Of a stretch of DNA of 43,810 nucleotides, positions 38,741 to 43,810 are shown one piece after another (position 1 is the stretch's first letter; every line of letters begins with the position of its first letter). Location: the NCBI GenBank assembly GCA_937892215.1, contig CALAVE010000010.1, positions 1 to 43,810 of the forward strand, given 5' to 3'. The notes below the pieces were generated by a model. It worked only from the letters and a program-made list of their open reading frames with translations, made no database searches and was not told where the DNA came from. The stretch comes from an uncultured Porphyromonadaceae bacterium (GTDB lineage Bacteria > Bacteroidota > Bacteroidia > Bacteroidales > Muribaculaceae). Both the position numbers and the translations under genes were made by a program.

Positions 38741-40786
38741 ATGAACAAGCGAATTTTTGCTATTGCGGCAGTTGTGCTGCTGCTTAGCGCGGTGGCTGCG
38801 GCCACAACCACGACCTACACATTCAAGTCTCTGAAATGGGCCAGTGCCGTGGGAACTATCACCACCGACGGCAAGACCGACGGCTGGAAATCAGACAAGG
38901 ACGCGTCCGACTACTCGTCGGGCTACACCGATGCACAGGGGCGGCTCTACTCTTGCGGAGTGGGGGTGAAGCGCACCACCACCGGTGCAGGCGCCACTTC
39001 GGTGATAGAATTCCAGAACGTGCGCCAGGTGATAGTGAATTTCTGCCAAAACTCATCCAAAGGCAAGGGGTCCATCAATGTGAGCGTGGGCTCGAACACC
39101 CCTGTTTCTTACGAAGTGACTCGACCCGAAACCAGCGGTCAGGGCGTATATAACCGCGACGTGGAACTCACCATCCCCGAGCAGTCGGGTAAGGTGAAAC
39201 TCACGGTGGATTGCACCGAGAACGGAATCTACATCAACACCATCACCATAAAGGCCGACAACGGCAGCCCTAACAACCCGGCCGTATCCACTTCGGTTTA
39301 TCGGCTCGTGACCGATGCGAACCAGCTGGCCGACGGCGACCGCATTATCTTCGGCGTTGCTCAGGAGGGAGTCAACTATATGATGGGGCTCTATGACGAG
39401 TATAACAGCCGTAACAACATCTTTGCCGAAAGCGCCACTTACGGCACCGACCGCCAGACGATTCGTGCGCGCGCGGAATACATCTACACCGTGGTCAAGG
39501 CCGAGGACGGACGTTTCGCCTTTGCCGACGCGCTGGGATGGTATCTGGTGGCAAGCGGCGGTAACCCCAACAGCGGCAACAATAACTATCTCACAGTGTG
39601 GGACGACGTGACCAGCACTTCCTACGGTGACTACGGTCTGTGGAACGTGACTATCACCTCGCAGGGTGCGGCCACGGTGGAGAGCACCGGCCGCTCGCGA
39701 AGCAAGTACATCCAGTATAATCCTGCCGGAGCCAACGGGCACCCCATTTTCGCCTGCTATTCGTCGCTCGACTATGCTCCCGTGGCAATCTACCGCGAGC
39801 AAGAGGAGGTGAGTGATGGAACGCCGCTGATTTCAGCCAATTTCGTGAATTTCGGCACACAATTGCTTCAGGACGGTGTCGCCACCGGCGAGAAGACAAT
39901 AGAGGTTGACGGAGCCAATCTGACTGATGTTATATCGGTGGCCCTGAAGCACGGTGGAGTGTTCTCGGTGGATGAAGCAAGCATCAGTGCCGACGGCGCT
40001 CCCGTGACCGTGCGTTTCAGCGCCACTGAGGTAGGGCAGTACACCGACACGCTGGTATTCAGTAGCGGCTCCACAGTGTGCGAGGTTCAGGTGCTGCTCT
40101 CCGTTGACACCTACCGCACCGTGGCCGAGGCGCGTGAACTTCCCGATCTCACAAGTTGCTACCTGAATCCGGTGGCCGTTACCAAGAAATACGACCGTTA
40201 CATCTTTGTTCGTGACGAAACGGGCAGCATGATGCTCTACGACAACGGTAATGTCTATGGTCAGGGACTCACTAACGGCGACGTTCTGACTGGCGTAATG
40301 GGCTATATGAAAGATTATTACGGCAATCCGGAACTTAGGCTCGGCGGTGCGTTCACCACACGCCACGGCGACGAGCAGAAGCCCGACCGCTTCGTGGGGC
40401 TCAACTTCAGCGAAAGCGACATCTGCCGCTACGTTCGCCTGGAAAACGTGAAGTTGGAGGACATTGAGATTTACGACCTATTCAAGTACCTCTCCACATC
40501 CTCGTTCGACTATTCGCTGCCCTATAATGTGGAAGGAATCGTCTATTACTACGACGGATACTGCATTTGCCCCACGCTCATCGAGCAATATACCGGCCCC
40601 TCGGTGACTATGGGTGACGTGAACGGCGACGGCAGCGTGGATGTGACCGACGTGGTTGGTATAGCGAACCATGTAATGGGCGCGACTCCGGCCGACTTCA
40701 TCCTTGAGGCCGCCGACATGAACGGCGACGGCGGCGTGGACGTAACCGACGTGGTGGCCCTCGCTAACGCCGTTATGGGCACGTGA
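38741..40786 (+). CDS. exported multidomain protein with C-terminal dockerin-like repeats
   Basis: A 681-residue protein with signal peptide MNKRIFAIAAVVLLLSAVAAA. The body is beta-rich and not recognised beyond that. A stretch around VYRLVTDANQLADGDRIIFGVA resembles domains of Bacteroidetes surface proteins, and the segment YRTVAEARELPDLTSCYLNPVAVTKKYDRYIFVRDETGSMMLYD resembles an OB-fold nucleic-acid or sugar-binding type. The C-terminus has two calcium-binding dockerin-like loops, GDVNGDGSVDVTDVVGIANHVMG and ADMNGDGGVDVTDVVALANAVMG. No cohesin gene is in the window. The ATG at 38741 starts the signal peptide; the open frame extends further but is not used. Confidence 0.72.
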   Translation: MNKRIFAIAAVVLLLSAVAAATTTTYTFKSLKWASAVGTITTDGKTDGWKSDKDASDYSSGYTDAQGRLYSCGVGVKRTTTGAGATSVIEFQNVRQVIVNFCQNSSKGKGSINVSVGSNTPVSYEVTRPETSGQGVYNRDVELTIPEQSGKVKLTVDCTENGIYINTITIKADNGSPNNPAVSTSVYRLVTDANQLADGDRIIFGVAQEGVNYMMGLYDEYNSRNNIFAESATYGTDRQTIRARAEYIYTVVKAEDGRFAFADALGWYLVASGGNPNSGNNNYLTVWDDVTSTSYGDYGLWNVTITSQGAATVESTGRSRSKYIQYNPAGANGHPIFACYSSLDYAPVAIYREQEEVSDGTPLISANFVNFGTQLLQDGVATGEKTIEVDGANLTDVISVALKHGGVFSVDEASISADGAPVTVRFSATEVGQYTDTLVFSSGSTVCEVQVLLSVDTYRTVAEARELPDLTSCYLNPVAVTKKYDRYIFVRDETGSMMLYDNGNVYGQGLTNGDVLTGVMGYMKDYYGNPELRLGGAFTTRHGDEQKPDRFVGLNFSESDICRYVRLENVKLEDIEIYDLFKYLSTSSFDYSLPYNVEGIVYYYDGYCICPTLIEQYTGPSVTMGDVNGDGSVDVTDVVGIANHVMGATPADFILEAADMNGDGGVDVTDVVALANAVMGT

Positions 40787-40821
40787 TTTCCCGTCTTATA
40801 AAGTGACGCAGTAATAAGAAA

Positions 40822-40854
40822 CTCCCGCAACTGCAATAAGAAGCGTTGCGGGAG
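40822..40854 (-). terminator. terminator of glutamine synthetase
   Basis: CTCCCGCAAC pairs with GTTGCGGGAG (10 bp, 13-nt loop). On the minus strand it is followed by TTTCTTATTACT, so it most likely ends glnA, and it may also stop the convergent dockerin gene. Confidence 0.7.
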
Positions 40855-40880
40855 CCATTGTATCTATCTGCCTCGACCGG

Positions 40881-42389
40881 TTAGCCGCAGTGGAAGTATT
40901 CCTCCACCAGTTTCTGCAGTTCTTCTGGCTTGTCTTGAATGTCGGCGCGCAGGGTGCGGTCGTTCTTGGAGCGCAGGTTGCGCAGTATGCCGTCTATCAT
41001 AGCCTCGCTGAACACACCGTGCTGCTCAAACACTTCGCGCTTCTCGTTCAGGCAGTCGGCGCTCGCCACACAACTGTCGGGCAGTTGTGCCAGCGTCTCC
41101 AGCAGTTCTTCGTTGGCCCGGTCGTGGATGTTCACGTTCACGTAGGTCTTCTGGGCCAGTTCCAGCGCGTTTTCCATCTCAAATCCGTGACGGCAAGCCA
41201 CGCACAGTCCGGCGATTAACTGGTACACGTCGGCCGAGCCGTCGGGCGAGCGCATCTCCACGGTCTGCTTCAGCGTGGTGTCCACATCCTTTGCCGCCTG
41301 TTGCGGATTGGCCTTTGAGCACATATCCACTCCCGATGTCCACCCCAGCGGCACACGCACCAGAACAGAGCGGTTACGGTCGCCCCAGCACACGTTGGTG
41401 GGTGCCTCTTGGTGGGGCACAAGGCGGAAGTAACTCATCGGGTTCTTGTTGCCGAAAGCGGTTATGGCCGGAGCCAAGTCCATCATACCGGCTATCATGC
41501 GCCGGGCATCATCGCTCAGGTGACCGTCCTTGAGCATCATGTTGCGCCCGTCTTTCACCATGCGCATGTGGATGTGCAGACCCGAGCCTGCCTTGCCGGT
41601 GGTAATCTTGGGCGCGAACGTCACGTTTACCCCGTTCTGGTAGGCCAGGTTGCGGATTATCCATTTGGCTATGGTCAGTTGGTCGGCTGCCTGCTCGGCA
41701 GGTACGGGCAGGAATTCTATCTCGTTCTGCTCGTACACCAGTCCGTCCTGAACAAAGTTGCCCACCTCGCTATGGCCGTATTTAATCTGACCGCCGGTCT
41801 GGGCTATGTATTTCATGCTCAGGGCTCGCAGTTCATTGGCCTTGGCGTAGGGCGCGCTCTCGTGGTAACCGTGCTGGTCCACAGCCGGGAATTGCTCGTT
41901 GTCATCGAATATCACGTAGTATTCCAGTTCACCCATTGCCTCGAATTCCATTCCTGTGGTTTCGCGGAATGCCTTGCAGGCTTTGTGCAGAGTGTAGTCG
42001 GGGGCGCTGGCCAGCCGATTACCATCCTTGTCGAAGAACGAGCACAACAGCGACAGCGTGGGCACCTCGGCGAACGGGTCGCGGAACGCGGTGCTGTATC
42101 GTGGCAGTACATACAGGTCACTGCTACCGGCCTCAATGAATGTGAACAGGCTGGAACCGTCCACTCGCTCTCCGCACGTGAGAATAGTCTCCAGATAGTT
42201 CAGGTCGTTGATAACAAAGTTCAGCGTCTTCAGTTTCCCGTCCCCGGCGGGATACATGAAGTTGACCATTTCAATTCCGTTCTCGCTCACGTAGCGGATA
42301 AGGTCTTCGCGCGTAAACTGCGCCGCCGGCTTTTGCAAGAATCGCACCACCGGGTTCGCGTTGAGTTGCAGGTGTTTGTTGTCGGTCAT
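40881..42389 (-). CDS. glnA: glutamine synthetase (type I-like)
   Basis: A 502-residue ATP-dependent ligase making glutamine from glutamate and ammonia. Family blocks: the N-terminal beta-Grasp region ending DGSSLFTFIEAGSSDLYVLP, catalytic metal-binding GELEYYVIF, the QNEIEFLPVPAEQAADQ block, AGSGLHIHM, and RVPLGWTSGVDM and VEMRSPDGSADVYQLIAGL near the C-terminus. The length is that of GSI-type enzymes rather than the ~730-residue GSIII. No obvious adenylylation Tyr motif is visible. It is expressed from its own promoter and ends at a hairpin. Confidence 0.92.
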   Translation of the reverse strand: MTDNKHLQLNANPVVRFLQKPAAQFTREDLIRYVSENGIEMVNFMYPAGDGKLKTLNFVINDLNYLETILTCGERVDGSSLFTFIEAGSSDLYVLPRYSTAFRDPFAEVPTLSLLCSFFDKDGNRLASAPDYTLHKACKAFRETTGMEFEAMGELEYYVIFDDNEQFPAVDQHGYHESAPYAKANELRALSMKYIAQTGGQIKYGHSEVGNFVQDGLVYEQNEIEFLPVPAEQAADQLTIAKWIIRNLAYQNGVNVTFAPKITTGKAGSGLHIHMRMVKDGRNMMLKDGHLSDDARRMIAGMMDLAPAITAFGNKNPMSYFRLVPHQEAPTNVCWGDRNRSVLVRVPLGWTSGVDMCSKANPQQAAKDVDTTLKQTVEMRSPDGSADVYQLIAGLCVACRHGFEMENALELAQKTYVNVNIHDRANEELLETLAQLPDSCVASADCLNEKREVFEQHGVFSEAMIDGILRNLRSKNDRTLRADIQDKPEELQKLVEEYFHCG

Positions 42390-42454
42390 TATAATTATTG
42401 TTTTTTAATTGTTTCGTTAAGAGTCGAAAATGTCCCGTTATGGTTCATGCGATG

Positions 42455-42484
42455 CAAAGTTACGCAAAAAAAGTGACTTTTCAA
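42455..42484 (-). promoter_or_regulatory. promoter of glnA
   Basis: Minus strand: TTG (42484-42482), 19 bp, TAACTTTG (42462-42455), 66 bp before the glnA ATG. A primary-sigma promoter, not sigma-54. Confidence 0.65.
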
Positions 42485-42542
42485 GCCTGATATTGCCCGC
42501 ACTTGGCGTCCGGAAGATTTTACTCCCAAAACCTGTGGAACT

Positions 42543-42558
42543 TGGCACGATTTTTGCA
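42543..42558 (+). promoter_or_regulatory. sigma-54 (-24/-12) promoter
   Basis: TGGCAC-GATTT-TTGCA matches the sigma-54 consensus TGGCAC-N5-TTGCW at every specified base, with GG (42544-45) and GC (42556-57) separated by ten bases. The transcript would begin near 42570, leaving a ~30-nt leader to the lipoprotein ATG at 42601. Sigma-54 is encoded at 5182-6639. Confidence 0.75.
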
Positions 42559-42600
42559 GAAATGTTTTTAGGTTATGAATAATAAAACCCCGTATTGATT

Positions 42601-43080
42601 ATGAAACACATTTTATCAATGGCTATGGTGGCAGTGCTGATGCTGACTTTCAGTAGCTGCAAAGAAAACTATTCGCAGGGCGAAAAGGTGGGCAACCTCA
42701 TTGAGTTTGCCAAGAAAGGTGTTATTTGGGACTCGTGGGAAGGCCGCATGAACCTCACTCAGACAGGAATGAATACCAGCGGAGAGCCGTTCCAGTTCTC
42801 GTTCGACAACGACCGAACCGACCAGGACTCGCTTATCAATGTGCTCTATCAGGCGCAGGTGGAAGGCTGGAAAGTAAAAGTTAAATATCATGCGGTGTGG
42901 GGGCTGAAAAATGTCTTCGCCAACCGTGGCGAGACCGACTACTTCATTGACGACGTGGAGGTGCTGGACCGTGATTTCGCCAACCCCTTGCGTCAGGTCA
43001 CCGGCCGGCAGGGGCACGTAGTGGATACCGTGTGGGTGGTGATTGATAAGGCAGAAGCACTGAAACACCTGCACCGCTAA
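42601..43080 (+). CDS. small lipoprotein behind a sigma-54 promoter
   Basis: A 159-residue protein with a lipoprotein signal peptide (MKHILSMAMVAVLMLTFSSC, lipobox Cys20). The mature part begins KENYSQGEKVGNLIEFAKKGVIWDSWEGRMNL, a pattern shared with small Bacteroidetes proteins sometimes mislabelled 6-phosphogluconate dehydrogenase; the true function is unknown. The frame opens at a TTG (42595), but the ATG at 42601 gives a normal signal peptide. It diverges from glnA, and its sigma-54 promoter implies expression under a specific activator. Confidence 0.75.
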   Translation: MKHILSMAMVAVLMLTFSSCKENYSQGEKVGNLIEFAKKGVIWDSWEGRMNLTQTGMNTSGEPFQFSFDNDRTDQDSLINVLYQAQVEGWKVKVKYHAVWGLKNVFANRGETDYFIDDVEVLDRDFANPLRQVTGRQGHVVDTVWVVIDKAEALKHLHR

Positions 43081-43109
43081 CAGTCGGCCCGTAAACAAAA
43101 CGAAGATAT

Positions 43110-43196
43110 CGCTTGCTCGTGGCCGCCTCCCTGGAGCAGCATACGGCAGCCATCAACGAGCTCAACGCTCGCCTTGCCGACGGCAGCGATTCATGA
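43110..43196 (+). pseudogene. possible 3' remnant of a coding gene
   Basis: A 28-codon open stretch ending in TGA, reading RLLVAASLEQHTAAINELNA and so on, which looks like the C-terminal helix of a protein. Just before it another frame reads SARKQNEDIA, so a frameshift may join them. No family can be named. It abuts the broken DUF1016 gene, suggesting a recombination scar. Confidence 0.3.
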
Positions 43197-43683
43197 TTTC
43201 AATGTGACTTGTAAAAGGTATTATGGATAACAGTTTCGGTAATGGTTGCAAGTCTTCCTCTAATTGTGCAATTCCCAATTGCACAATTTCATTTGTGACT
43301 GATTTTGAGGGCGTTTCTAATTGTGCAATTCTCGATTGCACAAATTCTGGAAGATGCAAATTACTTAATGTGTTTAGAAATGGCTTGGCACTATAAGTGT
43401 CGTAGAACTTTACCATATTGTACAAATGACGTTTGCCAAACCCTCTCTGCTTAGGGTTAGTTCGTTTCAGATAGTCTGCCAAGTCGCTGACAATCTTTGT
43501 GCCCCAGCGAGCCGATTTCAACTGCATTGAAATGTATTGACCAATCTCCCAATTCATCTGTAAAGCCGCTGTGTTTACCATGGATATGGCTGATGAGCGA
43601 TATCATTCAATCATCGAATTGACAAACGCGAATTGCCTCTCCAACTCTGCTTGGTTTGGAATTATTGTGATGTTTTCTGCCAT
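43162..43683 (-). pseudogene. disrupted DUF1016 (YhcG-type) gene
   Basis: Reads from ATG 43683 as MAENITIIPNQAELERQFAF and on to codon 26, then an in-frame TGA (43605-43603), then continues in the same frame as YRSSAISMVNTAALQMNWEIGQYIS... and GFGKRHLYNMVKFYDTY, the DUF1016 N-terminal domain. A TGA at this spot is what a CGA-to-TGA change would give. The gene is also cut short: it ends soon after LPKLLSIIPFTSHIEIMNRC, lacking the C-terminal PDDEXK nuclease part. DUF1016 proteins are associated with mobile and restriction-like loci. The region is more AT-rich than the rest of the window. An internal ATG at 43581 could still express a 139-residue fragment. Confidence 0.7.
43257..43348. repeat. 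two copies of an imperfect palindromic repeat inside the DUF1016 gene
   Basis: Two stretches of ~28 bp (around 43257-43287 and 43317-43347), each of the form TCTAATTGTGCAATT-C-nn-ATTGCACAA. Each copy is itself nearly palindromic (TTGTGCAAT/ATTGCACAA). In protein terms they encode repeated IVQ/IAQLE units, as seen in other Bacteroidetes DUF1016 proteins, so they are probably coding repeats, not a mobile element. Confidence 0.5.
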
Positions 43684-43703
43684 AATCGGTTGCTTTCAAG
43701 TCG

Positions 43704-43711
43704 CAAATTTA
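43704..43711 (-). promoter_or_regulatory. -7 element in front of the DUF1016 gene
   Basis: TAAATTTG on the minus strand, 20 bp upstream of the ATG at 43683. A -33 is not clear. Beyond it, 43781-43810 can be read on the minus strand as the last nine codons of another gene (EPAQALKKR, TGA at 43783-43781), but too little is visible to call it. Confidence 0.4.
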
Positions 43712-43810
43712 CAAATAATCGACGATGTAATACCCAGCGACAGATTTTTTTTCACCCTCAAATCCGCAAGACAGTTCCAATCATCGTTTTTTAAGTGCTT
43801 GCGCCGGCTC

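Noticed and set aside
43257..43348. Repeated palindromic units considered as a CRISPR or small mobile element
   Set aside because: Only two copies, inside the DUF1016 frame, and explained by coding repeats (IVQ/IAQLE) seen in that family.

Overview
The window looks like chromosomal DNA of a Bacteroidales bacterium, probably Muribaculaceae-like (family-level placement is inference). The evidence is: several promoters of the Bacteroidetes type (TTG or TTTG, about 18-21 bp, TAnnTTTG); a fused MurF-alanine racemase; the long IspG; a DUF3098-uppP-truB-queA block; a large Oar-like TonB-dependent receptor; a possible T9SS-type C-terminus; and an ECF sigma factor/Spy-like operon. Most of it is gene-dense, GC-rich core chromosome. 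Only the last ~600 bp is AT-rich and decayed.

Layout. 1-3354 (+): DUF3098, uppP, truB and queA (envelope lipid recycling and tRNA modification). 3430-3602: tRNA-Lys with promoter and terminator. 3777-5087: mtaB. 5182-20654 (+): a long, tightly spaced run of rpoN, a PAP2-like membrane protein, ispG, a GSCFA protein, murF-alr, a leucine-rich-repeat exported protein, tadA, an exported esterase, L-asparaginase, a second QueA-like gene, a WG-repeat-like lipoprotein, a Fur-family regulator and a MATE transporter. 20723-23510 (+): a GYF_2/CD225-like protein, a DUF2752 protein, an AAA-CYTH fusion and a Nudix hydrolase.

23580-35556 (-): a TonB-dependent receptor, then an operon of a signal-peptide/vWA/TM protein, a 914-residue tubulin/FtsZ-like GTPase, a 1155-residue protein with a complete papain-type protease domain plus a TM hairpin, and finally ruvC, whose start overlaps the protease stop. 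The vWA-tubulin-protease cassette is the best candidate for a poorly described system: a vWA sensor or adaptor outside the inner membrane, a cytosolic GTPase polymer, and a membrane-tethered, probably cytosolic, cysteine protease.

35929-36106 (+): SRP RNA followed at once by tRNA-Thr(TGT). 36183-38525 (-): an Ala/Glu/Lys-rich helical protein, and an ECF sigma factor/membrane anti-sigma candidate/Spy-like operon with a sigma-E-like promoter in front and a strong terminator behind. 38741-40786 (+): an exported protein ending in a dockerin-like double repeat. 40881-42389 (-): glutamine synthetase. 42601-43080 (+): a small lipoprotein behind a near-perfect sigma-54 promoter, notable because rpoN is in the same window. 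43162-43683 (-): a broken DUF1016 gene with an in-frame stop.

Regulatory DNA is unusually legible here. A perfect inverted repeat fills the rpoN promoter spacer, a perfect 20-bp palindrome overlaps the -33 element of the GYF_2 gene, and a 20-bp direct repeat with a 33-bp period brackets the promoter of the dockerin gene. All functions are read from sequence and family knowledge; no search was run.
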